Below are positions 27,821 to 40,996 of a stretch of DNA of 64,000 nt, piece by piece. The notes below the pieces were generated by a model. The model had not been told where the DNA came from and did no database searches. It saw only the letters and a list, made by a program, of their open reading frames with translations. A program made the position numbers and the translations under genes. Source of the DNA: Gonocerus acuteangulatus (lineage: Eukaryota; Arthropoda; Insecta; Hemiptera; Coreidae); contig OX328124.1 of assembly GCA_946811695.1 (NCBI GenBank), forward strand, positions 62,374,770-62,438,769. Direction: 5' to 3'. The first letter of the stretch is position 1. Each line of letters begins with the position of its first letter.

Positions 27821-28867
27821 TAACTAAGATAATTACAATCGACAGCCGAAGTAATATAAATATATCAGTCATATAAAATAAAATTTGTTTAAACAAGCTA
27901 AATTTGATATATATATTTTTACCAATACATTTAAAAATATCTATTTGTATATCAGTTTTATTGTTTACTACTTATTACTATTTAATACTCTTTACTACTA
28001 TTTACTACTTTGTATATCAGTTTTATTGTATACTGCCATAGACGCGTTGAATACCGGGTACCAACCTAAGTCAAGCCGTCAGGTATGTTTAGTACTTAAT
28101 GAGTTACCGTAACAATAAAAATTAAACACTTTTTTATTATATGCATGTGTTAATTTATATAGTATTTTGATTGGATTTAAGGCGTATCAACCTTTGAGGT
28201 CATGAACGCAAGATTATATTGTATTTGATGCTAAACATAGGTATGTACGATTGAAAGTACATAAAAAAATATTGAGGACTAATAATAAATTAACTTCATT
28301 GTGAAAACATGCCTTCCACTGATATACAAAAGACATTAAATGAAAAATGATTTTAATGAGTATTCCTTATTCCCTGATCATTAGAATAGAATGGTTTATT
28401 ATATATGAAAAATCCCACTCAATTAATGGAATTAATTAAGCTATTTGTCAAGTGGCCACGGAATAAGTGAGTGTGACCGACTAATAACAAGAAATACCAG
28501 TGCTTAAGCCCCAGTAACGAGCCGGAGCGCCAGCCTTACTTCTAAACTTAAGCAGGGGGATATTCAAAACAATATAAACTTTCCTAATTTAAAGCTAGGT
28601 TATCTTAAGTCAAGTAAGTTCTCCTTTAGGCTTTAGCCTAGTGAGCAGTCTCTCAAACTTTTACCTCATGCTCCTTCTTCTCTCGGTTCTTCCTCCTTTA
28701 ACCTTTAATCTTTAACCGATAATAATAACTTTCAATCTGTTTTAAACCGCTTTCGGAACTTATTAACTAATCTACGCTGTCAAAAATATAGTTTCAAATT
28801 TCCAAACTCAAAATTGGAACTTTTTAGAAATCATTATAAAAATCTGTCCCATATTCAGATAATTAGG
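27821..28867. other. AT-rich spacer
   Basis: A decayed tail-hairpin-like sequence on the minus strand may lie at about 28178-28215 (GGCGTATCAACC ... GAACGC). Nothing else recognised. Confidence 0.4.
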
Positions 28868-28878
28868 AATTGTGTTTA

Positions 28879-29084
28879 TTTAAATTCTAACTTACATTAT
28901 AACTAACACAGAATTTTAGGACGGGTTATCAATAGGTTACCACCCTTTTCTAGCCAGGATAGGGCTGATGCCTTTTCTTTTTTCCCCCAAAAAAGCCACC
29001 ACCCCTAAGTGGGAATCGAACCCATGACCCTTGGCACGGAGTGTTAAATGCTCACGCCTTAACTTTCACGGCCACTGGCCTCCA
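28879..29084 (-). mobile_element. second tRNA-derived SINE family
   Basis: Target-site duplication AATTGTGTTTA at 28868-28878 and 29085-29095. The minus strand begins GAGGCCAGTGGCCGTGAAAG, has an A-box-like start and a B box GGTTCGATTCC (complement of 29012-29022), then a body with GGGTGGTAACC and an A-rich stretch near 28980. The 3' end lacks the shared hairpin and a long poly(A), so it differs from the 10811 family. It is not an intact tRNA gene because the acceptor ends do not pair. Confidence 0.75.
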
Positions 29085-29095
29085 AATTGTGTTTA

Positions 29096-29880
29096 AAGAA
29101 ACAAGAATTAAGAACTCCAGCTGTACAATATAATGCCGTTCATGACGTAGGCCAAGTGAGGCCTTGTATAAATTGAAGATATATAGTCCCTTTCCATGGG
29201 ATCTGGTACATCTTCCTGGTTGTAGCTCAGGGAGTGTGAATGAGTGAGTGGACATGTGTGTGTGAAGGTGAAGGGTCATAAATGCAACAGTAGTAGATAA
29301 TAAAACTATAATTGAAAATAAATCCTTACTTTACTAATAATGATAAGATGCTTCTTGTGAATGGGTGATGTTGATGGGTTGGTATTTGGAAGTAGGGTGC
29401 TTGATGTTCTTAGTAGGCATGCTGGCTGGCTGCTCCAGAACTCCTTGCTTTGAGTTGGTGTTCTACTCCATATTAATTAATTAAACTTGCTGAGAGAAAA
29501 AGTTGGAGCTCGTATCCATTGAACTTGAAACTATATAACGGCCATTTTGACATGAGCCTGTCATATCTCCACGGCAAGGAGGTAGTACCAAGTACGTGTG
29601 ATGATGTTTTAACGTACGTCCGGTGATGACTGGCCGTAAGAGCGATGATAACTGAACAGGCCTAAATAATAGAATCATTCTAAATAAAACTTTCCTTAAC
29701 ATCGACTTATTATTTATTTGTAGTATATTTTTTTTTTAATTTATATTATTTATTCAATTATTGTTGGGACCTCCTGACCCAACTGAGCCAATTAATATCG
29801 CAATGATGAATTATGATTCAAAATAACTTGATATAATGCACAAATATTAAAGAGTAGAAAGACATTTTTTATTAAAAAAA
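29096..29880. other. spacer
   Basis: No coding, RNA or element ends recognised. Confidence 0.45.
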
Positions 29881-31571
29881 GTCCGTCTCGCAGGACTGCA
29901 TCATCTTAGCGCGGTTCCGTTCATATCCCTAGTCTAATTTGGAAAGATTAAAATAGAAGCAGTAATTATTTTGGTTCCACCAGTCTTTTTTTTTAAATTA
30001 ATTATTATAATGGCGTGTCAACCCTTAAGGTCACTAACGCCATTCCTGTGAGTAGTAAAGTCATAAAAGGTCATGATTTACAATCTTACCTGGAAGGGTC
30101 CGCTACACTAGAAACAGACCCGCTGACAAGGTCTTGGAATCTTGGAAATCTATATTTCTAACAATAAATTGTTTTTGTTATTTTACTTAACCAGTTTTAT
30201 TGTCAAATACATTATCCAACTATAAGCAATTAAAAAATAACAAGAAATAAAACAGACAAAAAGAACCATTGAAATAAACGAAATCAATTAATTTAAAGCT
30301 TTAAGCACTTCTTTCTCCGATTGACATCGCCTAATTAAAACTTTCTTCAGAACCTTTTTTGTAGAGGATTTAGTAAGCTTCCGAATGGTAATCTTCCGCT
30401 TCACAAGATTGTGAACGGTTTTCGAGATACTAACGAAATTATACAAAGTTACCAAAACTTTTTTTGTCTGTTAATAAAATATTTTATTCTAACCCTTCCT
30501 TTACTCTAAACGTAACAAAAATTTCAACATATTAGTGTTGATGAAACTCGAACATGCAAAAAATGTTTCAACTGTATCCCATAATTCTAAGTACCAAAAT
30601 CAAAGACAAAGAACCCTCCCTAGGAAGGACGCTAGGCAGTTGACAAGCTATATATCTTGGAAATCCATATCTCTAGCATTAAATTGTTTTTCTTATTTTT
30701 CTTAACCTGTTTTATTTTCAAATACATTATCCAACAATAAGCAATTAAAAAATAACAAGGAATAAAAAACAGACAAAAAGAACAGTTCGAATAAGCGAAA
30801 TCAATTACTTTAAAGTTTTAAGCTCTTATTTCTCCGATTGACATCGCCTAATCAAAACTTTCATTAGAACCTTTTTTTTAGAGCATTTAATAAGCTTTCT
30901 AATGGTATTCTTCCGTTTACCAAGATTCTCAACCTTTTTCGAGATATTAAGGAAAGTAAACAAAGTTACTAAAACTTTTTATGTCTGTTAATAAAATATT
31001 TTATTCTAACCCTTCCTTAACTCCAAACGTAACCAAAATTTCAACATATTAGTTTTGATGAAAGTAAAACATGCAGAAAATGTTTCAACTGAATCCCATG
31101 ATTCTAAGTACCCAAACCAAAAACGGTATTCAAAAAATATTTTTCCAATTTTCTCGAAAACGGTTAAAGCTATCGCCTTGAAAATGGTTTCATTCGTTTT
31201 CCTAGCCCAGGAGTCATATAAAACGAGTACTTAGAAGCTTATATACTCAAAAACGTAAGCGTTACGATTTTTTTTGCGCGAATTTCGCCCCAAACGCCAT
31301 CTTCCAGTAGGCGGATTTTGCTGGTTAACGAACTTGACCTTTCAAATTGGACGAAGGATTTTTGTACCAAATTTCATCAAAATCGGACCATTCGTCTTTC
31401 GGAGAGCGAACAGACAAATATATATATATATACAAATTTGAACCACCGTTATTTTCGGTCTCTAGGGGTTCTGAAACGCGAAATTTTCTAGTCGGCACTT
31501 CCGGATTGTTTCATTGTATCAACCCTATAAGCGGGGTTCCTCCCTATGGGGGAGGGAGGAACCGCACTAAA
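29881..31571 (+). mobile_element. H1 family copy c
   Basis: Same start (GTCCGTCTCGCAGGACTGCA) and same terminal hairpin as copy b, ending CCGCACTAAAA with one stem substitution. It has two internal units about 515 bp apart (landmark at 30166 and 30681) and only a 14-bp TA tract at 31419-31432. It shares with copy b an old tail-hairpin insertion near 30008-30048, so the two derive from one ancestor that already had it. Confidence 0.75.
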
Positions 31572-31931
31572 AATAACGTTTACTGCCAAAATGTGTGCTA
31601 TAAACACATACTCATCATATAAATAGTTTGGAAATACCCGAAAAAATAAATTTCGATGATGAATTTTTAATTATTTAAAAAAAAATTTGCCAGTATTTTT
31701 ATTGCATGGACTAATGAGGATAAGTTTGAACAAAGTTGGTGAATTTTTTTTTTTTTTTTTTTAAGATTGATAAGGAGCTGAATGTAGCTCCCGTAGATTG
31801 TTCACTATCTCCAGGGAATATATAAAAATTGATTCCGGCTAGATAGGTTGTTGGGCCCCATGCCTAGGTAAAGTAGATAAATATTAAACAGTAGATTAGG
31901 CTAAAACGGTCCACCTGTAATATTATAGATA
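31572..31931. other. spacer
   Basis: Holds a T run at about 31745-31762. No feature recognised before the hAT target duplication. Confidence 0.45.
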
Positions 31932-32468
31932 GGGACTAGTAGAGATGTGGGTTTTCCGGAAAATTTTGAATCGGAAAATTTTCCTGAAAATGTTCTGTAA
32001 AATATTCCAGAAAATTTTCCTAGCCACTAAATGTTTGCGGTACTGTAAAATAAACTTTTATTGCTAGAGAGCAACACTGGAGTATTTTTATCAACTATAT
32101 TATATTATGGATAGGATGCCCTTTTGAGTTTTCCCCCTTCCAACTAAAATTATAAGCAGAATTATAATGAACCAAGGATAGAAATGTAATTTATAAGTTT
32201 TTAATCATGTATATAGCTGAAAAGTTAAAAAATAATAATTCTTTAAAAACTCTTACGCATATATAATATTTCAGTAATTAATTAAAAAATACAATATTGG
32301 ACAACATATTTTATTTGCTAAATTGATGTATGAATATACCTATCCGAAATGAAAAACAAAATATATTTTAATGTAAATGCATACTTCTCTTCTCTACAAA
32401 AACATAAAAGAAATTTTTGTATTAATGACACTGACACATTTAATAAAAAAGCTGAATTACCAAAAAAA

Positions 32469-33377
32469 GTCCAACTCACAGGAACTACGTCATCTTGGGC
32501 GGTTCCGTTCATATCTCTAGTGTCATTAGTAAAGGAATAGAATCTCCAAGAGAAGTGGTATTGAAGAACTGTAAACTGACAGTATCCTAAGCGCAAATGA
32601 CTCCCCCGCATTCTCTACATTCGCCCTATTAAATGCAATTAAAACGATAGGTAAACGGTGACAAAACCCCGTTGAAATGAACAAAACTAACAATTTTGAA
32701 GCATTTATTTCTCCGACTATATCGCCCAATCAAAAATTACTTTAGAAACTTTTTTTCTATAAAATTTCGAATGGTTATGTTTCATTTACCATAATTTGCC
32801 AACCGTTTCCAAGATAGTAAGGATAACATACGAAGATTCCATAACTTTTCATGTATGTTAATGTTAACATTTTTTTTCTAATACGTCATTAACTCCATAT
32901 GTAACAATCTTTTAAACACCTTAGTATAGATGAATTTCAAACATGTATAAAATATTTCAACTGATTCTCACAATTTTAAGTACCCAAACCAAAAATTAGT
33001 TACAAAAACTATGCTTCCATTTTTCTTAAAAACGGTTGCAGATATCGCCTTAAAAACGGTTTCATTTGTTTTCCTACATTAGAGAACCTATTAAACGAAT
33101 ATCTGCAAGCATATAACCTCTAAAACGTCCGTGTTACGAATTTTTCCATGCGAATTTCGCTCCAAAACGCATGTGTTGGTGACGGATTCTAACGGTTAAC
33201 GAACTTAAGCTTTTAAATTAGAAAAAAAGACGTTTGTACAAAATTTCATCAAATTCGGTTCACATATATCAATGGATTCTGAAATGAGACATTTTATAGT
33301 CAGCACTTCTGGATTGCGTCTTGTGGTCAACCTCATAAACGGGTTAGCCCTATGGAACAAAGGAGGAACCACGCTAA
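32469..33377 (+). mobile_element. H1 family copy d, old and nested in hAT
   Basis: Starts GTCCAACTCACAGGAACTAC and ends GGAGGAACCACGCTAAAA. It has one internal unit, no TA tract and an eroded hairpin (arms no longer pair fully), so it is the most diverged of the four long copies. Confidence 0.7.
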
Positions 33378-33743
33378 AATGCGTTGAATATCAGAACAAA
33401 TGATCGAAGTTTATACATTCAAGAATTTATGGGAAAAAATAAAATATAATATATGATTTTGATCGTAATTTTACAAGCATCTAACTGTGGAACACTACGA
33501 TTTTATTAAATGAAATGAAGAATACGAGGATGTGTGTTCCTTCAATTTTATTTGTATTATTAATTTATGTTTTAGACATTTTTACAAATATTTTCATCAC
33601 TATATTTTTAGTTTTAGATTTTCTTTAATTAGTTTGTTGTTTGGTCGATTTGCATATTTTTTTTTTTTTTTTTTTATATATTTAACTTTTTAACTTAAGT
33701 TCCTATGCCTACTGGTTGATAAGTACTTTGTGTGGAAAGTAAC

Positions 33744-33956
33744 CTAATATAGTTGGGCAACTAAACTTCTTTTTTTTTTTTTCTCAAAAATAACTTTTTC
33801 CTCTCTCTGCTCAGAAGAAGAAGCAGAATTTGAAAGGATGACATTGTCATCAAATGAAGATTTTGTGAAACTGATAAGAGCTTTGCCTTGTGTTAATCTT
33901 TCATATTTATTTGCATCACAATATTTGCATTTACCTATCATTTTGTTGTCTTCCAT
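33744..33956 (-). pseudogene. hAT transposase N-terminal (BED finger-like) fragment
   Basis: The 70-residue frame includes IGKCKYCDANKYERLTQGKA, the C-x2-C half of a BED-type zinc finger as found at the N terminus of hAT transposases. The His/Cys half is not visible before the frame changes. Its place inside the hAT ends supports the reading. Confidence 0.5.
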
Positions 33957-34511
33957 TGACTTCTACAAAATATAGAAGTCCACACATTTGTTTTTTTTTC
34001 TGGTTAACCATTATTCCTGACAAAGAGCAGTATGATTTTTTTTTATTTATTTATTTTTATTTTTAAATTCCAATCTAGTGTTGTTTACATGAGGTGAATT
34101 TTCTTAAAACTGTTGCAGCTAGTACAGAGTGGTGAAGCTTTTTTCTGGTTTCCGCTACAATCTTGTCAAAATATTATCATCAAATCATTAAGAGACATGA
34201 GTGATTTATTTTCTGTAAGTGATATTTTATTATGAAATAGGGTGAATTGCCTTTTTATGAGTTATTTCATAAGCAATATGACAATTGTTAGGTAAAACAT
34301 AATCACATTTAATTTTATTCATGTGGATTAAAAAGTTGAATTATAACCTGTAGTTTTTGTTTAAATGGTTCAGAAATTAGCTAATATAACAGAAAATGGT
34401 TAGCTCATATATGTCCTAGAACAAATTTACCAAAAAATTGTCTTTTGTAAATGGAAAATTTTCAGGAAAAACATAGCTGAAAATTTTCCACCCCACATCT
34501 CTAGGGACTAG

Positions 34512-35028
34512 TTAAGGCAGGCGGTTCAATTGATGACTGGAAAGCGGACGACGGTGTACACCAAGTCCCCGGATACTGTTAGCGGATGGTATTCCCCCCT
34601 CAGTACGCGGATCCTATTTGCGGTGGTACATGATTAATTCAGCTGGCACGACAATGAAGAAAATTGCATTAAACAACACTGAACACTCCGCACCGATCCA
34701 TAGCTCTAATCAAAATAGCCATTCCCCAACCTAATCTAATGCACTTTAAATCAATAAAGAATATAGCATGTTCCAGTATAAAGCATTTAATTTGGATGTC
34801 CACTTGAATTTGAATAATTTTTAACAAAACAAAATTACATAAAACAATATTAAAAAAAAAACATTGACAGCCTAGAACATTCCGAAAGTATTTAGCTATT
34901 GAGGCAGGTCTTACAAAAGAATTTTTTTATCATTTGTTTTCAAATTTTTATTGATCCTATCAACCAGATGCAGGAAATTATACCGTAAAATGTATATTTT
35001 ACGATGGTGACCCTATTTTTTAATATCC
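34512..35028. other. spacer
   Basis: A GC-richer stretch of unknown nature (about 34515-34640) lies just outside the hAT element. Nothing else recognised. Confidence 0.4.
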
Positions 35029-35090
35029 CTATATGTGGCAGAAGGTCAATATTAAAAAACGCTTTCTTTCTTTGGTACTACTTTATTGCA

Positions 35091-35131
35091 CTCTACATGT
35101 TTCACATCTCTATGACGCCTCGTCAGGAGCA
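35091..35131 (-). ncRNA. hammerhead-ribozyme-like motif, left arm
   Basis: Minus strand: stem I CTC, core CTGACGA (35126 to 35120, fits CUGANGA), stem II GCGTC with GATGT (with G-U pairs), GAAA (35103 to 35100), a very short stem III, UA, then GAG closing stem I (35093 to 35091). Stem I can extend through two wobble pairs and a further G-C pair. Confidence 0.55.
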
Positions 35132-35240
35132 CTTAAATTAATATAACATAAAATATCATTACAGCCTACACCTCCGAAAATCTTCCGCAGGTAGGACCTA
35201 GACTGATAAGATCAATCATGTCTACTACGTATCAGCTTAC

Positions 35241-35283
35241 TGCTCATGAAGAGGCGTCATAGAGACGTGAAACATGTAAAGCT
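35241..35283 (+). ncRNA. hammerhead-like motif, right arm, core mutated
   Basis: The core reads ATGAAGA at 35246-35252 where CUGANGA is required, so the first C is lost. Stem II (GCGTC/GACGT) and GAAA (35269-35272) remain. Probably inactive. Confidence 0.45.
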
Positions 35284-35345
35284 CAATAAAAGGATAGCGA
35301 AGAAAGTGAGCGCTTTTTTTAATTTTGATCTTCTGCCACATATAG

Positions 35346-36355
35346 AAATAGTATAATGTATATTTATATAAAAACACACACACACACACATATTGAACAA
35401 ACACACAAATATACATTGAATAAGGCTTAACAAGAGTATGAATCCCTCTAGAATCATTGTTTGTTAAGTTATTAAATAATATCAAAAATATCATAAAGTA
35501 CAGATAACCAATAAACAAAGCAGACAATTTAAAAACGATTCATAGGTATAGGAAGCCTTATCTGCTTGAATGTGAATTCTCAAAATCTGTCTGTACTAAT
35601 TGTTTAAGACAAGGTGTAAGCATTTGAAAAAAACAGCTACTATGTTTTCTATTTTACTGCCACCAAAATATTAAGTTTACATTAGAAACCAATGAACCAC
35701 CAAGGTCTCAATTGATACATACAACATTAAATGTTGAATAATACATTTATAACCCAAAAGTAAGTTTCTCAATACAATTCTCCTCTTCTGCCATGAAGAA
35801 AAGTAATATAACTCATGAATTTTAATAATAAAACCCTAATAGAAGAATCAATTGTGCCAAAATTACAATACTGTGGCTGCACAAGACATAAATAAAACAT
35901 TATAAAGTAACTATACGAATGGGAAAGTGAGTGGCTAAAACCGAAGTCAACTTAAGAGAAATTAAAAATACAACGAATAATTGAAAATTAAATGAACAAA
36001 ATCTTGACGTGCACCACTTGCATTGTTAAATTCACACATTTCAATAAAACAAAACAAATTGATTTTGCGAATTGAACTAATTCATAATCAGCAGGCAATC
36101 ACTCCTGGTCATTTATATAGTTTTAAACGTGAAAACATCAACATACCACGTGTTATGTACGAACTTTTGACAGATGGTAGCCCACACATATCCATCATTT
36201 TAAAACAGGTAAACATGTATGAAGGAATATAACAAAAACGAAAAACTTTAAATATGTTAAAATTAATTTTATAATTAAATTTTATTTGTACAAAATAAAG
36301 CGAAAAGATCGCATATTTAGTATATTAAGAATAATTTATTACTTACCTGTTTTTA
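35346..36355. other. AT-rich spacer with a short (CA)n
   Basis: An (AC)8-like run lies at about 35375-35390. No gene or element ends recognised. Confidence 0.45.
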
Positions 36356-36440
36356 GCGCGGTTCCTCCCTCCCCCATAGGGAGGAACCCCGCTTATAAGG
36401 TTGATACAATGAAACAATCCGGAAGTGCCGACTAGAAAAC
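36356..36440 (-). repeat. solo H1 3' end
   Basis: Contains only the terminal hairpin (AGCGCGGTTCCTCCC / GGGAGGAACCCCGCT) and about 40 bp inside it (GCCGACTAGAAAA), reversed relative to the long copies. Confidence 0.8.
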
Positions 36441-39400
36441 TTTTATTTTATAGTTGACCTTTATATTTGGCATTTTTATTATATTATTTTTCTCTTTTTT
36501 CCTTTCTTTTTTTTTGTCTTACATAGCATTAATGTTGATAGATTCAGTTATTTCATTTTTTATTTAAATGTTTTATTTTTGATTTTCTAGATAATTATTT
36601 TGTTTACACTCTACGTGTTTATAGAGCTTATCGCCCAGTTGCTAGCTCTAAATCCAAATAAATAAATAAAATAAAATATAGTTTTATGGACGCCTTTCGA
36701 TATTCCAAAGTTTTAAAATGTAAACAAACAGCCTCGGGATAAAATGCTAACAATTTCTAGAAAATAGGAATAATATATTCTAATGAAAAGGACTAAAAAA
36801 TGTAATACTCCGATGTAAAAGTATTTTGTGATTAATTAATTCTAATCCATAACAAATAAAAATTGATGGCATTATTTGTTTTAGTATAAGCTTAAAGAGC
36901 AAATGGGACCGATGTATTGTATAAATACAAGAGAAGGCGGGAGATAAGGAGAGAGCGGTGCTGGAAATGGAGTCAGTGCCATCTATGGAACATCCTGGAA
37001 ACTACGAGTCTCCTACTAACCCGCGCTCTCTTGTCGCCTCATGCAGGCAAATAAAACCATATCAGAGGCTACGCGCAATACCTCTTATCAGTTCATTGTG
37101 TTCTTTCTAATCACATCATATTTTAAATTAACTTGATAATCTATGCTTTTATTACCAATCTCGTATTTAAACGTTCTCGCTCCGAATTTTCTGACTCTAA
37201 AGTTATCGGACGAGTTTTCATTGTACGTATTGTAGATTGGGAATTTTCTGTAACCCAATAAATATAATTCCAGTAAATTAACTATTACATTTAAAGAAAT
37301 ATTTAGATTATTTTATTATTATTACTTTCTCTCATCTCCCATCAGATTTTGGTGTTAAGGTTTGTCTTGTCAATTCATCGCAACACAACCAGCTATTCCT
37401 TAGTCTCTTGTAAATCTCCACCACCGGATTTACACCCATTACCCATTATTGTAATAAAAATGCCCCCAAACGTGCCTTTACCACGGGGTGAAGGCAGGAT
37501 AAAAACTTTCCAGCCATTTTTTGTATACAAATGCGCAGATTTCCTTTTCTTTTGTGTTCTATTTTGATTTGTTTTTTCATAGTTATTATTTAGGGGAGGA
37601 AATAATAATAGTTAAAATGAATTTAAAATATTAGAACACAATCTTTCAGGGGTTTAATCTTAATAGCAACTAATTCTTTTGCAAGGTAAATATCTTAAGG
37701 CTCATAATTAAGTAAGCAGAAGGCCGATTTATTTACAGCATTTATTTTTTCTATTAGATTCATGTCATTTGGACTCCTTCATGGGCCAAAAAAAAAATCA
37801 TACTATGTTTACGTCTTACCTATAGCCTAAGGGCGTTGTAACTGTAGATAATATTATGTCGTAGAAAATAAGCTATTTAAAAATAGAAAGAAGTCCGGAC
37901 ATTAAATCCAATTAGCCAGGACATTATTTGATAGAATTCAAATTTCATTGTGTAAATACAATTATTTTTTTGTCTAATAAGTTTAAAAATATATTATTTA
38001 AATATTTTATTTCCAATCTTTTGTTTTATTCTATGTATATTTTCTCTAATTTTATGTTTTACCAAATCATTGTTTTTTTATGTTACCTTTAAGCTTGTGA
38101 AATCAAAACATAAGGTTTCTATATATTGCATGAGACGCGAAAAGTTTATTAGAGAATTATCCGTTTCATAATAATTGTTTGATGATTCTCCAATAAGAAT
38201 TAAACTGCAAGTAGCACAGATAATTTTAAGTTAATAACAGTTTTCCTAGAATTAATTTCTCAGCTGTATGCTCACCTTACTATTCTCAGGCCATTACAAA
38301 CTGCTTTTTCTAGTATATGCAAGAAAATTGAAGAGTCACGCAGTATCATTATTCTATCATGATGATGATGATGTATTATTATTCTATAAAAATGTTGTAT
38401 TATTAAACAACACAAAAATGAGCAGCTAAAGCGTCTCAAACATAGATATCAAATTTGATATTTGATAACATGTTTGTACTCATAAAGTATTTATTAAAAA
38501 GAAAGAGTAATAGATCAAAGGCATGCTTCAATAGAATTACGTAATTTGACCGCAGTTTATTAATAGTAAATAACACGTCAAAGAGAAATGGACAATAAAA
38601 ATAATAGAAAGTACATCAATAAACTATTCCCTCTACGATTTCAATCTATTATTGGAACTGATATATTATTTGTATTGATACTATCGACCTCTCTGCTAAA
38701 TGCAGGGGTTCTTGGAATTCAGCCTAACTATATCTCTTTCATGGCCGAATACATGCCAAGGCCATAACGAAAACAATTACTCATGAATGAATGGATAATA
38801 ATAAGTATATGTGTGGTATTTTAAATGAAAACTCGTACTATTTAACTTCTGCCGGTTGCAACTGAAAAAATTTTGGCTCTGGTCTCCTCGGTACCTAAAA
38901 ACGCTCCACAAATGATTTAATTTTGGGACCCAATTATGCAAATTCTACTATACAATTGTTCCTAGCTGGGTTTGCTTATCTCTACGATGAGATAAGCAAA
39001 ACCTGCAACTCTACGATGCTTATCTCTAAATTATTATGAGATTATTAGGTAGAAATATTTATTAATAAAAGTTAAAAGGTTATTATCATTTTGATTAAGT
39101 AATTTTCCCTAATAGGGTTTAGTATGATATAAATGCGCTTAAGTATTCAAAAGATAAATAAAAAGCGAAATTATTATTACATTTATGCCATTAAATATAA
39201 ATATACTCTAAAATGATCCAATAAAAACTATGTGTGTGTCTGATTAAAAAATAAAATCGATTACAATGAATTTCTAAAATGAAAGACCAGAGAAATTTAC
39301 AAAAACCATTCGATAATGTTTTAATAAAAATTATCTACGTAAGTACTTAAAATGGTAGCCTCTCCAAACAACATTCCAAATCTATGAAGGATTTGGCCGG

Positions 39401-40630
39401 CGTGTTATATATATTAGTTTAAATTTACATGAGATCAAATAAATACCAGCGATATTTAAGGTAAAATTTTATTTCAATGAAAGTAACTTACACGATCGGT
39501 GGCCCTTCAAATATAATGGCTGTAACGTTATTCAGTGAACGCCCGAAAATCGAAAACATTTAACATGAAAAATGTAATTGTCCGAACCCTTAAATTCACT
39601 CACACAAAAAATATTTAAATATCGAAGAAGAAAACTCACCAAGAGAATATCCGATGGTATTTTCCGTTCTGTCGCCCTTCGAATTAACGACAAGAAGAGA
39701 ATGAAAATTATGCAGTAAAATATGTAATGGGTTAAAAGGAGAAGAGGTCTATATAATGAAAGATACTGTAAATTATCAAGGTAAAGAATGTAATTGGGTG
39801 TAGCTACCGTAATGTGAGGGACCCTTGGGTCCAGTCCAACCCTAATAAAGTAACAAACTAAAATTGCTACACCATACTATAAGGTACTGTAGACAATTTT
39901 CTCACGCATAGAATAAATTGGCTTTCTGTAAAAACTTAAGAAGATGGCCGTTTGTATCATATTTGTATTTATGTATATATATAGCCTAACGTAAATAATT
40001 TATCATTGTTGATGTAAACAAAACCAGCTAGGCTGCATTTAGAAGAATGTGCATGATTGGGCCTCCAAGTTCAATTCAGAATTTCGAAAGCCATGTCGAT
40101 GTACATGGATATTTGCAGCTTCAGTTGAAAATTCAACCTCTCTTGTGATGTAGATTATCCCTATTAAAATAGTTTCGGTGGACCATCTCTTAAAAAACCA
40201 TTAAAAAAAAACACTGCTAAGTGAGGTCAATTCTACAGGAAAATTGAAATAACGCATTTTGGACAGGTTGCTAACTTAGTTATTCAGTTATCCTTGTAAC
40301 ATAAAAGTCGCCCTGACCAACTTTGACATTTTCGAGTTTGTCGAGGGTAACTACAACGTTATGACGGGACTACTAATCCAGAACCGTGTTACTACTATAA
40401 GAACCTTGTTACTACTAATCCATCTTACTAAACTCGACGTTTTGCTGTATGATTAGCATTTTAACACAACAATAGGGTGATCCAGGACTCATGTGGGGGC
40501 ACAAGTGAATTTACTCATCCTTACTACTAGTAGATATGTTAGCATAATTGTGACCTCAAATACAGGCATATATAGTGTTACAAAACATAAACGAAAGTTG
40601 TGAAAATTTGAGAATCTGCTTCCCATTTAG
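36441..40630. other. long AT-rich desert
   Basis: At 36441-36690 a T-rich stretch ends in an (AAAT)n-type tail, probably a retrotransposon 3' end. About 36930-37080 is GC-richer and of unknown nature. A perfect 12-bp-stem hairpin lies at 38971-39000. No gene recognised. Confidence 0.45.
38971..39000. repeat. perfect 12-bp hairpin
   Basis: TTTGCTTATCTC, loop TACGAT, GAGATAAGCAAA. A further GATGCTTATCTC follows at about 39018. It is not followed by a T run and has no known role. Confidence 0.6.
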
Positions 40631-40996
40631 TTTGTAGCGGATGGTGGGTGTCGCTACTAAAGGTAGGCTAGGAAGGGTAGGAAGGATGTGTCGGGAAAAG
40701 GTTGCCAGGTAAGTACTGTGTCCCGATAAGGGCGCTACCTTGAACCTGGGGGATACCGACTAGGTACTAGGCCTTAGCTGTTCCACTGAGTCGGGGAGAA
40801 GGTGTTCGGTACTGAGCCGTAGCCGTTCCTCGAAGCAGGAGTGAGAGGGGTAAGGAAGTAAATAAATAAGCTAGGTATTGACTAGAGTTGGGGGAAGTAG
40901 GAGTATTTAAATATGAACTGAAATTAAATAATACATATATACATACAATACACAAATGTTACACACGTAAATTATCGCATTTATATTGCTAAGTAT

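Larger units (their letters stand above)
31940..34503. mobile_element. hAT-superfamily transposon with nested H1 copy
   Basis: The terminal inverted repeat TAGAGATGTGGG at 31940 matches the reverse complement of CCCACATCTCTA ending at 34503. It is flanked by a perfect 8-bp target duplication GGGACTAG (31932-31939 and 34504-34511), the size typical of hAT elements. Sub-terminal GGAAAATTTTCC-type words recur near both ends. H1 copy d (32469-33377) sits inside, and a minus-strand zinc-finger-like fragment lies at 33744-33956. No catalytic or dimerisation domain is recognised, so the copy is defective. Confidence 0.85.
35029..35345. mobile_element. Penelope-like element termini in inverted arrangement
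   Basis: Two arms of about 105 bp (35029-35131 and 35241-35345) are inverted copies, sharing TATATGTGGCAGAAG, the CATGTTTCAC box and ATGACGCCTC. They enclose about 110 bp without coding. Inverted or tandem pseudo-LTRs that carry hammerhead motifs are known from Penelope-like elements. The same plan, with a coding remnant, is seen at 46109-47034. Confidence 0.65.

Noticed and set aside
28985..29085. tRNA gene on the minus strand
   Set aside because: B box present, but the acceptor ends do not pair and the unit sits within an 11-bp duplication.
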